This document shows, one piece after another, positions 33,768 to 46,022 of a DNA stretch of 64,000 nucleotides (position 1 is the first letter of the stretch; every line of letters begins with the position of its first letter). Position numbers and translations under genes: made by a program. The stretch lies in contig MU001506.1 in NCBI GenBank assembly GCA_010093485.1, positions 248,001 through 312,000 on the forward strand, written 5' to 3'. Source of the stretch: Karstenula rhodostoma CBS 690.94 (taxonomy: Eukaryota > Ascomycota > Dothideomycetes > Pleosporales > Didymosphaeriaceae). Below the pieces are notes generated by a model. It made no database searches and was not told the origin of the DNA. It saw only the letters and a program-made list of their open reading frames with translations.

Positions 33768-35660
33768 TCAACAGAAGAACTTGTACACCTTCTTCCACTT
33801 CGGCCACGCCTTCCGCTCCTCGCGCTCCTCCTCGATGAGCGCCTCCAGGTTGAGCTCGCGGATGCCCGTGTGCAGATCCATGTTGTAACTCCGAACCACG
33901 CTCGTCCGGTAGTACAGCTTGTACGGGATGTAGAACGCAAGCGTGACGGGGAGCGCGAGGTAAATCTGGAAGAAGCCCTCGAGGCGCTCGTTGGTCGTTT
34001 GCTCCTCGTACCCCAGTGGCACGACCGCCACGAAGAACTGTGCGATGAGCACAATCATGTTGAAGACGAAGCCGATCCAGGACCCAATCACGCCGGGTTG
34101 CGATCTGAACGCTAGCTCATCGAGCGTGTGGCCCTGCAGCGCCCAGCCCTTGCGGAACCGGATGTGTGCGAGGCAGATGGATGCCCACGTGAAAACTGCC
34201 GACAGCGCCGATAGCGCTAGCAGCCAGTTGAACGTGGCTTGTTGCTTCGCTCGGTCGACGCCGGCCAGGAAGGCGAGGAAACCCAGGCTGGAGGACACGG
34301 CGATGGCGACCAGCGGGCGGCCTTGGCGGTCAATATAGGCGAGGATCTTGGGGGCCTGCGACTGCTCTGCGAGGGCTGCGAGCGTGCGGCTAGACCCGTA
34401 GATGGCCGAGTTGCCGACGGAAAGCACGGCGATCATGATTACGGCATTGAAGACGGAGGGGAGAACATCGATGCCAGCGTTGTTGATGGCGATGACGAAG
34501 GGGGAGGTGACGGTGTTGGCTTCGTGTTCGTTCTCCTTCTGGAGGAGCTGCGGGGTGTTCCAGGGGACGAGCAGGCCGACAATCAGGAGCGAGACGACAT
34601 AGAACAGGGTGATGCGCCAGAAGACCTGCTTGACGGCAGTAGGGAGCGATTTGCGGGGATTGGCTGTCTCTGCAGCGGCCAGGCCAACGAGCTCGGTCCC
34701 GGAGAAGGCAAAGGCGGCGTTGACAAAGGTGCCGCAGAAGCCCTTGAAGCCGTTGTGGAACGCTCCCGGGTCGCGCCAGTACTGGAAGCCGATGTACCCT
34801 CCGTTGGGTCCCCCGCCGATGTTGATGATGATGCCGAGGATGATGAAGCCCACGACTGCGGCGACCTTGATGATGGCGAATACAAACTCGGCCTCCCCGT
34901 AGCCCTTGACGCCGAACAGGTTGATGCCCACAATCAGCGTTAGAAATAGGGCGACCCAGGCGTTGTTGTTGACGGCTCCGTGGTTCCAGAAACTGATGGT
35001 GTAGGTTGCGGCGACAATCTCCAGCGGTAAGACGACCAGCCACTGCAGGGCATAGCTGAAGGCATGGTTAGTTGCGCTGGCTGAGGACGAGGAGCGCTGT
35101 ACTCACTTCCAACCCATTGCGAAACCCCATGCAGGGTCGATGAAGCGTGTCGAGTAGGCGGAGAAGGATCCGGCAACGGGAAAGAGGACCGCCATTTCAC
35201 CGAGGGCATGCACCGTGCAGTACATCATGATACCGACCAGACAGTAGGAGATGACGAGCGATGCGGGGCCGGCGTCGGCGAGCACCTGGCCGGAGCCCAC
35301 GAAAAGGCCGGTGCCTGGTGGTGGTTAGAAGGGAGCAAGCAGCACAGAAACGACAAAGTCTGGCATACCGATGCTGCCGCCGATGGCAATCATCTGCAGA
35401 TGGCGGCCCTTGAGTCTCCTGGCGAGGGGCGAATTGGCCGTGTTGGCGGCGGCGCTCTCGACGTCGAAGACCTTGCCGTCGGTGCCCACGCTGCCCTTGG
35501 GCGTCATGGTCACGTTGGGGTCGCGCTTGAAGCTGTCGAGCACGCGGCGGCCGAGGCCATCCCGCTGGACCGACGACTCGCCATAGTAGGAGCTCTGGGA
35601 TTTCCTGCCACTCCCAAAGCTCTTTTCGGTGCGGTAGTCGTCGTCGTCGTGGAACGGCAT
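33768..35660 (-). CDS. Amino-acid permease (APC superfamily, yeast AAT type)
   Basis: Three exons (35660-35369, 35314-35107, 35055-33768) give 595 aa. After a 100-residue hydrophilic N-terminal tail comes the first helix with the hallmark RHLQMIAIGGSIGTGLFVGSG-like pattern (written here as KGRHLQMIAIGG then TGLFVGSG). Next come GWNYALQWLVVLPLEI, the FSGTELVGLAAAE segment, and about twelve membrane helices in total. The C-terminus (KAWPKWKKVYKFF) is a charged cytosolic tail. This is a plasma-membrane proton symporter for amino acids, of the GAP1/DIP5/AGP class; the exact substrate cannot be read. Both splice joins fall inside conserved motifs, so the model is firm. Confidence 0.92.
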
Positions 35661-35747
35661 GGTGGGGGAGCACTGGGCGGCGACGAGGAGATGGCTGCAG
35701 CCGGTGCTGCAACCTGTGGTGGCGCCGCAGTGAGTAGGAAGGGTCGT

Positions 35748-35797
35748 GTGGGTGTTGTGTGGGTGTTGTGTGGGTGTCGTGTGGGTGTCGTGTGCGC
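35748..35797. repeat. GTGTGGGTGTTG-type tandem repeat
   Basis: About four near-identical 12-base units upstream of the permease start. Confidence 0.7.
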
Positions 35798-36383
35798 TGG
35801 GGGTTGGGGGCGGGCTCTGCTTATGGGTGGGTTGTGGGCGCGTGCGGCCGGGGTAGAGAGATACAGGGCCTCGGGCGAGCTTACTGCAAGTGCGCGCGCG
35901 GAGCAGGGCTGGGTACGCGAGACAGCATATCCAGATTGGTCTTATTAGCAGGGACGGGTGCGCAATGAGAGTCGGGCGAACAGACGGGGGAATGCGCGCG
36001 ACGAGAGGCTTTTAGACTAGGGGCCGTCTCTGTTCGCCCGCAGCGTGGGCATGGCGGCATGGCGGCGATAACGTCGCGGGGCCTAGCGCACTCTGTTCAC
36101 TGCACTGGCGATGGGCGCGGGCTGGGCGTCGTGGTTGGCGGTTGGCAGTTGGCAGTTGGCAGGCGGTGGCGGCGCCCGGTGGACGCTGGACGGGCGATTG
36201 CGACATGAGCCAATGCCTTCCAAGCCGGCGATTCGGGCCCACTGCTGCAGGGATGCCAGCCAGCCCGCATTGCCCGCTGCTGTCAGTCCACCGCGCCGGA
36301 AGCTGTGTGCGTGTCCTGTGTGTCCTGTGTCTTGTCCTGTGCTGTGTCCTGTCCTGTCCAGATTGGCAGACTCCACGCCTTCT

Positions 36384-36424
36384 CTCCAATCTCCCAATCT
36401 CCCAATCTCCCAACCTCCCAATCT
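36384..36424. repeat. CTCCCAAT octamer repeat
   Basis: Five tandem copies of ctcccaat, one with a single change. Confidence 0.8.
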
Positions 36425-38804
36425 CACCGTGGCGGCGCGATGCCCTCTCCGTGCCCCTCCTCCGCACCTGCCGTCGCCGCGTCTTGACTCTTCTAGAAGG
36501 CGCCCACGCCGCACAGACGCAAGCGTTATCAATCGCTCTTTCCCCCTCCGCCTCGTCATGTGCCCGCACCCGACCTCGACGTTGCCTTTCACTCCCGCAT
36601 CGCATCGCCATCGCTTGCTGTGTCGCAGTGCTCCCGCGCGCTCGACGTCACCTCCCACAGTCACCCTGTCCTGCCGCTGCCGCCATCCTATTGGCCTGCA
36701 CGAAAACCCCCATCTTAGCCAATGCCCACACTCGCTCCAACACATTTCGTATTCTCTGCGCCTCACTGTTCCCTCGAACCGCTGCAGTCAGCAGCCGCGC
36801 CGCACTGTGCTCTCGTCGCCAGAGCCCTTCAATCTCCCCTGATGCGCCTGTAATAACGACGGCCTGGAAGAACGCGTCGGTGACACGAGATTCCTCTGAT
36901 CTCGGCTCAACTCAACGCTACATATATTGGACGCTGTACCACTAGGGCTGAGGCTGCGTCTATTTTCGCTCTGGCCAAATTCGTGCATGCCATTCGCACC
37001 TCGCCTAGACGAGCATGTCAGGTACCCATATAACCTGCGAATTACACGCTCCTCTCAGCTGCATGACAGTGGCTCCGTCCTTTGCCCAAGGCCACAAATT
37101 TCCGCTTCTTCGTCCCCAACGGCTCCATCCGTCACGCGAAATCTTCTGTCGGCGAACATGCACTGATCCGAGGGCCTGTCCCGTCCTACTGACTCTACAC
37201 TAGCTTACGTACGCCTAGGGAACACAGCTTCAGCCGACCCGACGTCTTTGTGCGAGCATCATTACCCGAGTCGGGTAAAATGCACTCGGATCAAGAACGG
37301 CGGTGAGTATTACGAGGCCTCGATGCCCCCCAGGTGCGGGTGTGTATCTGGCCCTCTACCCAACACATCATCTCGAGTCCACGAGTAGAGCGTTGACGCG
37401 GGGCGCAAAAGTCGCGTGACGGCGCTCGAACCTCCTTCCTATCTGGGCCTGTGATTGACAAGCCACCGCCGTTATACCGCACCAGAGTCGGCACGAGATT
37501 CGACCAGAGCAAGCCTCTTCCGTAGCTGCAACGTTTACCTTTCGGCTGCAGAGACAAAGACATTGAACGAGAACGCCGCCCCAGGCCGGACGGGGCCCCC
37601 CGAAGCATGTCAGCACGGTTGAGACTGCCGAGGCGAACATGATCGACGAAGCATGTGCTGAGGCTCGAGCTTGCTGCCCACCTCTTCTCGTTGCAGCCAT
37701 TGCCCACTCTTAATCTCGCCTCCTCACCTACCTTCGCTAGCTCATTCCCTCTGTCTCGTTCGCAATCCGCCAATCTCGCCAGGACCTCATCAGGATCCCC
37801 CGGGCCACCAAAATCTCACGTGGCCCGCTCGGCACTGCCAGCACGTGCTGCGAGGTCGCACAGACGTGCGCACAGCGACCTTCCCAAACAGTGCTGATAC
37901 CCCAGAAGCAACTCTATAAAATGGTGGGGGTTCGCCCTCGCCAGGCCACGGCACGGCAATGCGTTGCATTGCATTACATTGCATTTCTAGAACACGGACG
38001 CGCATGCAGCGCGCTGGTAAATGTATTCCTCTGAGAGCCAAAGATGAAGAGCTTGGGAGTGCTACTATCCACCACGCAGCAAGGTTACCTTTTCGCTGGC
38101 TGTTTCTGGAGAAGCAAGAGCATGCAAAGCCATCCTGTCTGCGCTCTTGCCTTGCGCCACGCTGCTCCCGCAATCACAGCCTAGGCTCTGGAAGAAATTG
38201 TAGCGTGCAGTGGAAACAGTTCCCGCACGCTCGCATACATACATCCAGGCTGTTGTTGCTGGGGTCGAGGCTCCATGGTATATGTGTGCGACTGATGCGG
38301 CTAGTCCCGAAAGCGCAACTCGCGCGACGCTAGAAGAGGAGCGAGTGAATATGCGCATTTCGCTCCAGGCAAAACTGCTACGCCATCATGTGATGGCATA
38401 CCGGGCGCTGGGAGATATGCGAGATGTGTGGATGTTTCAGCAGGCGAGGTGCGTGCGTGCGGGAGTCTACATCTACATTTAAGTTCAAGTTTGAGTAATA
38501 CTTGCAACGATGGATGCGGTGGAGGGAAACGACTAACTGCACTACACGTCTGCGTATTCGACGCTGTCGGCTGGGGTGGATATCGTAGACATGCCATGTC
38601 AGGAATCACCTCTTGGAGTTGGGTTAGGCCGTGTTTTCAGTCTCCCTGTTCTACCTAGAGGAATAGACACGAGGAAAATGGCGGACTGGCCTGTGCGTGT
38701 GTGTGTGGGATGTCTCGTACATGGTACGTCGGACTCGCGGTGAGTAACCCCTTGGGTAGGTGGATAGATGGATAGATGGATCTATGTACTCTCCGCTTCA
38801 TAGA

Positions 38805-38836
38805 TGCAGATGCAGAGGCAGAGGCAGATGCGCTGC
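38805..38836. repeat. GATGCA/GAGGCA hexamer repeat
   Basis: Short run of alternating gatgca and gaggca units near the PNO1 3' side. Confidence 0.6.
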
Positions 38837-39325
38837 GTCCTTCTCCGCTTGTACCTGACCTAACACTTTCTGGGGGAGATATAGAGAGGGGAAGGGGGAA
38901 GGCCAGGTAGAAAGAAATTGTCGAGGGGAGATGAGATGGGGGTGGTTTTGTGTTGCTTGGCGTGGAGTGTGAACGAGGCAAGGCGTTTGTAGACTTCCTG
39001 GGCAAAAGGGGGGTGTGTGTGGAGAGCGCGGGGAGAGTGGAGTGCGAGTGGTGGCGGTGAGGCTTACGAGGGGAGTGGTGAGGCGCGCTGGATGTAGCAG
39101 TTGAGTAGCAGTTGATTAGCACCAGTACAGTTAGAAGAGCACCGGGGTCAAAAGCTGCGTGGTGCAGGGAACGATGCTGCTGGTCAAATCGTGCTTCTAT
39201 GCGGTAGGCGCCTTGTCCACTGTCCCTCCCGAAGTGTTCATGAATTTCATCTCGCCCGCAAATGGTATTTTCGCCCCGGAACGCCGTGAAATGCACATGA
39301 GTCCTTTCCTTTTGCCTTGCTTCGA

Positions 39326-40218
39326 CTAGAACCGCTCCTTCATGCGCCCCGCCACCGTCCGCAGGTTGCCGTACACCTTGCCCGGCTGGGAGCCCAGGAT
39401 GAGCGAGACGATGGCCTCGCGCGCGATGTGGATGTTCTTGAAGCCGCCGAGGATGTGGATCTATGTGCGAGGTCAGTATGGTTATGTACAAGCGTAGGCG
39501 GGGAAAAATACCTTCTGGTCCGCCAGCACGACTCTCGTCCGCGAGGCGTTCTCGATTGCGAACTTGGTCTTGCCGTCCTTTCCGGCGATGCGGCCGATGG
39601 CGCGCCCGAGATGCTCGCCTTGCAACGTCTTCACGTCCTTGATCTCGAATGTCTCGATGTAGAGGTCGTCCAACCGGAGGAGTGCGATAGCGTCGTCGAC
39701 ATCGAAACCGAGGCAGAAGGCCTTGACAAAGTCCTCGCCCTTCTGGAGAGCGCCCGTGTCCGTTGTCGCCGAGCTCGTCCTCAGTTCCACGCTCTTCTTG
39801 GACGTGTTCATGCGGACTTGCAGCTTGAGGTGCTCGACGAGCGGGGGGTATATCTTCGGCCAGTTGGTCTTGAGACTGAAGTAGAATTAGAATATTACTG
39901 CATGGTGGTTTGCCGGTCTACCTACGGCGACATCCTGTGGGGAGGGACAGGGACATTCCTCCGCTCTCGCTTGAAGGCCAGCGGTATGTGGCCACTCTTG
40001 GGGAAGACGGGCCGGCCGGACTCGTCGGTTGTGGGCGCGTCTTGCGCTTCAGGTTGTGCGGGGTCGTGGACTGGCGCAGGCGCAGCGGTGGTGTCCATGT
40101 CGACGAGCGGCGCATCGTCTTCGGCGGGGAGCGGCACGGAGACGGCATCGGTCATGTTCATGTCGACATTCTCGGCGAGCGCTTCGGGCGCGCGTTGCAA
40201 GGCGGTCGGGGCGGGCAT
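39326..40218 (-). CDS. PNO1: PNO1/DIM2, KH-domain ribosome assembly factor
   Basis: Three exons (40218-39926, 39875-39512, 39460-39326) code for 263 aa, close to the family size of about 260-270. The C-terminal half matches the family very strongly: [73 protein letters not shown] and ending RMKERF. The [10 protein letters not shown] segment is the KH-type RNA-binding loop. The protein binds pre-40S ribosomes next to the Nob1 endonuclease in nucleolus and cytoplasm, and acts with the Dim1 methylase. The N-terminal 90 residues are acidic and variable, as in relatives. It is an essential single-copy gene in fungi, so this is a good synteny anchor. Confidence 0.96.
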
Positions 40219-40644
40219 GTTGTGTGTGCGTGACGAAGTTCGGCGGGGTGACGGTTGGGTTGTAAATTGGAAGGCGCGATGGGTGGTCTCGCGGAATGCT
40301 ACAGTCCAGAAATTACGAATGTCCAAACTCTTTCACTGCGCTCGGAAAATGTGTCTGTCTCGGTATTCGTGCCGTGGCGTGCAAGCTGGATCGTGGTGGT
40401 GGGCGGTTATCGATAGCTGTGACATTTTTTGCGTGGCCCGTGCGGCTGTCGGCAGCGGCTTCCCTGAAGTCGTAGTGGCTCCTTTTGCGCGTCGCCTGTT
40501 GTCGCCGTCGCCGCGCATGACGTTCTGCACTTCTGCTCTGCAACTTACTTGCACATCATCGCCAGCACCACGGACCGCCTCTGTGCCCACACACTCTGCA
40601 TCGCGACGAGGGCAGGCTTCGACCATGTGGCATCCGCGGAGATC
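40219..40644. promoter_or_regulatory. Divergent promoter between PNO1 and MDM31-type gene
   Basis: The two start codons are 426 bp apart on opposite strands, so the region must drive both. It is GC-rich, with no clear TATA box. Confidence 0.5.
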
Positions 40645-42886
40645 ATGAAAGGAAATGTAGCGCTCGCAATCGGCGCGGCAGTGCGGCGCTCGGTTGGTGA
40701 ACTGGGCCTGGGGACGCAGGGCGCGCCGCTGTGGAGGGCAGGAACAGCAGGATGGAGCGCTTCAAGAGTAGCAACACAGACAGCCCGGCGGTCAATAACA
40801 GGCCTCAGCGCGAGCAGCTGGGGCGGTCCATCAAAACCTGTACAATCACATGTCGGACCCGTCTCCACGCTCCTCCTCCTACGACACCCACCTCCACGAC
40901 CGACCAACGCACCGCAAAGCATCGCATCGGCTGCAGCTGCATCGTTCCATCGCAATGTGCGTTTCATCTCCAATACCTCGAGACGGAAATTCCGTGCAAC
41001 CACCCGCCGCGACAAGAGCTCCGTCACCAGCAACCCCAAACCTAAGAACAAGCAAGCCGCTACACCCGCACCCCAGGCCACCCTTTCCCCCCAACCTGAA
41101 GCGCCTCCAGAGCCCCCGACTGCACCGAAAGAGCCGCCCAAAACCGAGGCCGATCACCCCGCTGACCACAGCTCATACTTCTCCCTGCCTCACGCACTTC
41201 CACATCTGAAGCGCCCCACAAAGGCAGAGCTGCTGGAAGCGGCGTCTGGCTTCTGGTCGCGCATAAGAGTCCATATCAAATGGCTCGCCATCCGGAGCAA
41301 CCGTCCGTTCAACGCCGACGAGATATACGCCCTGTTCTCCTGGATACTGGCTGCCCACTTCGCCTGGCTGCTGCTGGGAACCACAACCTTTATCATGCTG
41401 ACAGTCTTTCTGATCAACACCGTGTTTGCCCAAGAGACGGTCGCCCAGTGGATCGGCAACTACCTGACCCAGTCCTCTGGCATCAAAGTCATCTTCGAAT
41501 CCGCCGTCGTGCCCAAGTGGAAGGACGGCGTTATTTCGTTTAGGAAAGTCTTCGTGTCTCGAAGGCCGGGCCAGAAGAACACGCACGTCACCAAGGGTTC
41601 CCAGTCTTCCGCTGCTGCTGCAGCCGCCGCTCTCGCACACAAAGAGAAGGGAGGATCAGATGCAGTCGACGAAGAGGAGGATACCAACTACTCGCAGTTC
41701 GACATCTCCATCGACACCGTCAACGTTACACTTTCGTTTTCGCGATGGATGAATGGCAAGGGAATCCTGAAGGATGTCGAAATCAAAGGCATCCGCGGCG
41801 TTGTAGACCGTACCTCTGTCTATGCGATAGAAGGTGTAGACCCGCGCTCTTACAAACACACCCACCAACCCGGTGACTTCGAGCTCGAATCGTTCAAGAT
41901 GGAAGACCTCCTCGTCACCATCTATCAACCCAACAACTTTCGCCCAATTTCTGTGAGCATTTACAGTTGCGACCTGCCGCAGCTGAGAAAGCAGTGGCTC
42001 TTCTACGATTTCTTGTCTGCGAACATGATGTCCGGCTCTTTCGACAACTCACTCTTCACCATTCACCCCCGGCAGACGCATAACTATACCGGTGCGCAGC
42101 TCAACGACGGCCGCGACACAGACGACGGCGCTACCTGGAAGAAGCAAAGCCGCATCCGCATCGACGGCTTGAACATCGACCACCTAAACCGCGGCTACGA
42201 AGGTCCCTTCTCCTGGATCTATGAAGGCAATGTCGACATCGTCGCAGACATTATGCTACCCAGCGACGATGACGACTCGCTCGCCAAGGTAATGAGCGAC
42301 ATGTACGACCGCGTAGAAGCGACCGTCACCCAGAACCACAACCGCCACTACTCAGACCACGCGGCGCATGGCTTCGACGAGCACCACCACCACCAGCCCG
42401 GCTCGCACGAGAAAGAAAACAAAGGCGAAGCCAGCGCGGACGACAGGCGCTTCGTCATCATGGACGTGCGCGTGCACTTGAACGATGTGCGCGCCGCTGT
42501 GCCCCTATTCACAAGGGACATATCATACGTCAACAACGCGCTCGTGCGGCCCATTGTCGCGTACATCAACACAAGAAAGACATTCATTCCCGTCAACTGC
42601 CGCGTTGTCAAGCGCGCGTCGGAGTTTGACGGGTCGTGGACCATCTACGACAGCGGGCTGATGGACGATATATCGAGAGAGGTGTGTATTCCTTTCTTTC
42701 ATTCTCTTCGCAGAAGACTTTTTTATGAGCATCGGAGCTGACCATGACCAGATGTACGACGCCTTCGCCCGCGACATCACAGACGACAACACGGCGCGCA
42801 AACGCCGCATAAAGAAGGTCGGCATCTGGACGCTGCAGCTCGCGGCGCAGGCGCTGTTCTTAGGGCTCGCGGGGAATATCGCGTGA
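40645..42886 (+). CDS. MDM31/MDM32-family mitochondrial inner-membrane protein
   Basis: Two exons (40645-42681 and 42752-42886) give 723 aa. The N-terminal 125 residues are rich in Arg, Ser and Ala with few acids, as in a mitochondrial targeting sequence. A first membrane helix lies at about 236-262 (HFAWLLLGTTTFIMLTVFLI). The body holds the family signature: RPFNADEIYALFSWI, FESAVVPKWKDGVISF, DISIDTVNVTLSFSRWMNGKGI, GIRGVVDR, FSWIYEGNVDIVADIMLP and a second helix near the C-terminus (LQLAAQALFLGLAGNI). Yeast Mdm31 and Mdm32 maintain mitochondrial shape, mtDNA nucleoids and phospholipid balance. An Ala run and a His-rich patch (DEHHHHQPG) are insertions. The start is the first in-frame ATG with a good presequence. 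Confidence 0.92.
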
Positions 42887-44361
42887 GCTGAGTGTCTCAC
42901 CCTTTCCTGTGAGTCGGCGACGATGGAGATACGGGATACGACGGTGAATAATAGATACCCACGTTGCATTGTTCAGTACATGGATGTAAAAATAGCATTG
43001 GCGTTTGTTTTCGGCTTGGGTTGGGCTAGGTTGGACGTTTGTTCCACATGATGAATCGAATGGCATGGGAGTGTAGGATCACAGTATAGTATAGCATATA
43101 CAACGAGCTGTAATGATAGATAGATTCAATCCACCAAGCATGGCTCGATGATGAGCTTGAGTCGGACTAGACCATGCCAGACTATCTAAGCCCCGTCGTG
43201 GTATTCGTCGTTCGTCTTTCGTCTTTCTGGGTAAGGTCGAAATAGATGATGTTATAGGTGTAGGGGGATTGATTTGGGTAGCGCGTCCGTCGTGTCGTTT
43301 TGGTGCGTGATCTGGAAGTGGGGTGGGGAAGTGGATCTTTGTGTGGGTTCTGCGACTGCGTGACTTGGACATGGGGGTGGTGGTGGATCTTGTGGACGGG
43401 GTGGTCGGCGCAGTATATGCCCTATAAATACTTACGAGGCATATGCGCATAAAGTAGTAGTAGGTGCGGTGGCGATGTCCTCCGGGCTTGGAGGGAGGGT
43501 AGAATTGGTATGTGGAGGGAGATGATGACGAAATTAAAGGTAGAGTTGTCGTAAGGAGTATAAGAATGAGCACACAAAGAAGGCAGTCCTAGCTGATAGT
43601 TTAAAGATTAATGTGATAGAAAAGGTTGTAAGGATGGGATGGTGGGATTGGTATGGAAGTGAATTGTTGACTCTTCGCGAGCTTCTGCAAAACGCGGCAA
43701 AATGCAATAAAAGAACTCTGTGATTGATATAGAAGTAGACTTGGGTGGTTTATGGGAGATTGCTTGACCCATCCATTCTTGATATCCAGACTGGTAAAAA
43801 TGACAATGACGAAGATAATCCTATTCGGGGCCATGGGCCGTTGCCATGGCTTGGGAACCGATTTTACCTATAGTAGGTTGGGCTGGTGCTGGGGTGGGTG
43901 GTGGAGCTGGTGCGGATACATGTGCTCGAGGAGGAGGATGGCGGGGAGGAAGGGGCGGAGTACGGGTCAGGTTACGTTGGCGTGGGTCTCGAGCTAGGGG
44001 ATGATTGCGATTTCTAGGAAGATGGAGGTAGGGCGGTTGGGGGAGAAGTGGGGGAGTCGGGGATGGTGTTGCGTAAGGGGGTACGTTGTGTTGATAAGTC
44101 TGCCCAGAGATGCATGTTTGACACGGTTGCACTGCGGGATTGTGCAAGACTCCGGGCTGTTGTCGCGTTCCGGGAGTTGTTCGTTTTGTGGTAGATGTGT
44201 AAAGATGTTTCCCTGGAGTAATAAGAAAGACATTTTCCAGGAGGTAGAGAATTTGAGACCAGCTAGATGCTACGGACCTGGCACACGAGAAGCTCAATAC
44301 CCATAGCAAAACTCATGTCGTCTACACTACTACATGTCCGCACGAGCAAACGCCTTCGAGA
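42887..44361. other. Intergenic, no supported gene
   Basis: 3' flanks of two convergent genes plus GT-rich low-complexity sequence at about 43280-44080. Its long reading frames are Pro/Thr-rich and lack domains. Confidence 0.5.
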
Positions 44362-46022
44362 TCAGTCCTGAAAGTTCCACTCCACGGCTTGAGAACCTTC
44401 TCTTGGCCGCATATACACCCTCGGACTCTTCACTGGACCGGCGACCTGCGCCGCGGTGTCTCGACCATCCTGTCCTGGTTCTTTCCACGCGCCCTCGACA
44501 GGGGCGATATCATATCGCATGACCATGATTGCCATGAAAGCGGCGATGTGGTATTCTGCGAAGTTCTTCCCACAGCACGCGCTCGCGCCATTGCCGAACC
44601 CCCTGAACGACAGGTGAGGGGTCTTGCCGCAGAAGCGGCCGGCGCGGAACTGGTCTGCGTCGTCGCCCCAGACGGCTCGGTCGGAATGAAGCGCGCGATT
44701 GGCAATCAACACCCAGCCGCCTTTCTTCAAGAGGTATTGGTGCTCGCCTTCGCCAACGAACGTGTCCTCGGTCACGACTCGGACGCCTACGCCGACCGCA
44801 CGGAAGCGCGAGACTTCTTCGACGGCAGAGAAAAGTACGGTCGCGGATTTGAGGCGGCGCAGGTCGATGTGCTTGATGGTCTTTGCTCCGTCATGAGTCG
44901 AGGTCGTTATGACATCAATTTGGCGGCGGATGTCTGCCAGTAATCGCTGGTCGGAAAAGATATGATACAGTGCCCAGAAGGACGTTGGAATCGTATTCGC
45001 AAACGAACCCAGTGCGTTTGCGCATTCAAATCTGGGGACATCCGACTCATCCAGCGATGCTTTGAAGAGGGTGAAGTGGGTGTTGACGATGGGCGAGCCC
45101 TCTCGACGGCTGGTGCTGTTTAGATAGCGGTCGAGAGCTTTCACAAGGATCTCACGGCCTTGGAAGCCCCTGATAACCCTGGATCGAATGAAGTCTGGCA
45201 AGAAGCTAGTAGTGCACAGCGCGAGGGTACTTTCTTCGAACTCCCTGCGCTTTTGGTGAGCAAACGTCATGACCACTGCTTCCTTGCACATACCAGAATG
45301 CCTTTTCAATTTCGGGTTTCCAGAAAGGATTATTGTGTCCATAGGCGCTGTCGCTGACTAGTTGAAGCATCTCGCGACTGATCCAAGCGAACAAGTCGAC
45401 CGGTACAGTTTCTCGTGGGATTTCCATGCACTTGAACCGCTCACTGACGAGGTGTGCAGCATTGTGGTTCATGTCAGTCCCTGCCTTGGAGTTAAGGATG
45501 CGTTTGGTGGCCCGCACCCCCTCTAGTAGCATGGAATCTCCAGTAGATGTAGCACCAAGGTGTGCTTGGAAATTACCCATCGATCGAGGGCTGCAACCCA
45601 CCAAAGAGCATACGAACTTGGCGAACCATGAGCGAGAAGAGATTGCTCTTGGTTGGCGCTGAATCTTAGCCATCATCTCTACTGATCCGATGATGTAGAT
45701 CCTGGTTCCGAATAAAGATAGTTTGACCATGGGCTTTCGCCAAGTCAGACTGCGCATACGATCAGCTAAGAATCGAGGCATCTGGTTAACCAGCATACCC
45801 TATGTCGTTCCAGTATTGCATTCTCCGTCGAGCCAAGCCCCGCAAATGCCTGAAAGGTGATACGAGAGCATTATTAGGAACAGCAGGTGGTTCGCGGGCT
45901 GGTTTTAGCCCACGGTCTCGTCTTTTCACTAGAAGAAAAGAAGTAAAGAAGGATAAGAAGATGCTCAGTAGAGCCACACGAGGTGCAATAAAGGTGACGA
46001 GAAGAGGTGGCAGGTCTAACAT
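44362..46022 (-). CDS. Cytochrome P450 with unusual heme-binding motif
   Basis: Three exons (46022-45799, 45749-45294, 45244-44362) code for 520 aa. A membrane anchor at residues 8-33 (LVTFIAPRVALLSIFLSFFTSFLL) precedes a basic stop-transfer. The K-helix ExxR is EVSR; the heme loop reads FRGFGNGASACCGKNFA, with the axial Cys at about 450. Position six of the F-x2-G-x-R-x-C-x-G signature is Ser instead of Arg or His, and the heme Cys is followed by a second Cys. No clear I-helix (A/G)GxDTT is present; the segment ALGSFANTIPTSFWALY stands in its place. Both features are seen in the fungal P450s that resemble CYP7/CYP8 (sterol 7-alpha-hydroxylase and prostacyclin-synthase-like) and suggest an atypical reaction. 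It is ER-bound; the partner would be the NADPH-P450 reductase. It lies near an MFS exporter and another P450. Confidence 0.85.

Larger units (their letters stand above)
35661..39325. other. Long intergenic region, no supported gene
   Basis: About 3.7 kb. It contains permease promoter sequence, several simple repeats, and long but unconvincing ORFs on both strands (for example 36111-36842 and 36083-36766) that are Pro/Ser/Arg-rich GC-driven frames. The right end holds 3' flank of the PNO1 gene. A divergently expressed non-coding RNA cannot be excluded. Confidence 0.45.

Noticed and set aside
36083..36945. Long overlapping ORFs on both strands (200-267 codons)
   Set aside because: High GC stretches with few stops in all frames; Pro/Ser/Arg/Cys-rich, no domain, no splice logic.
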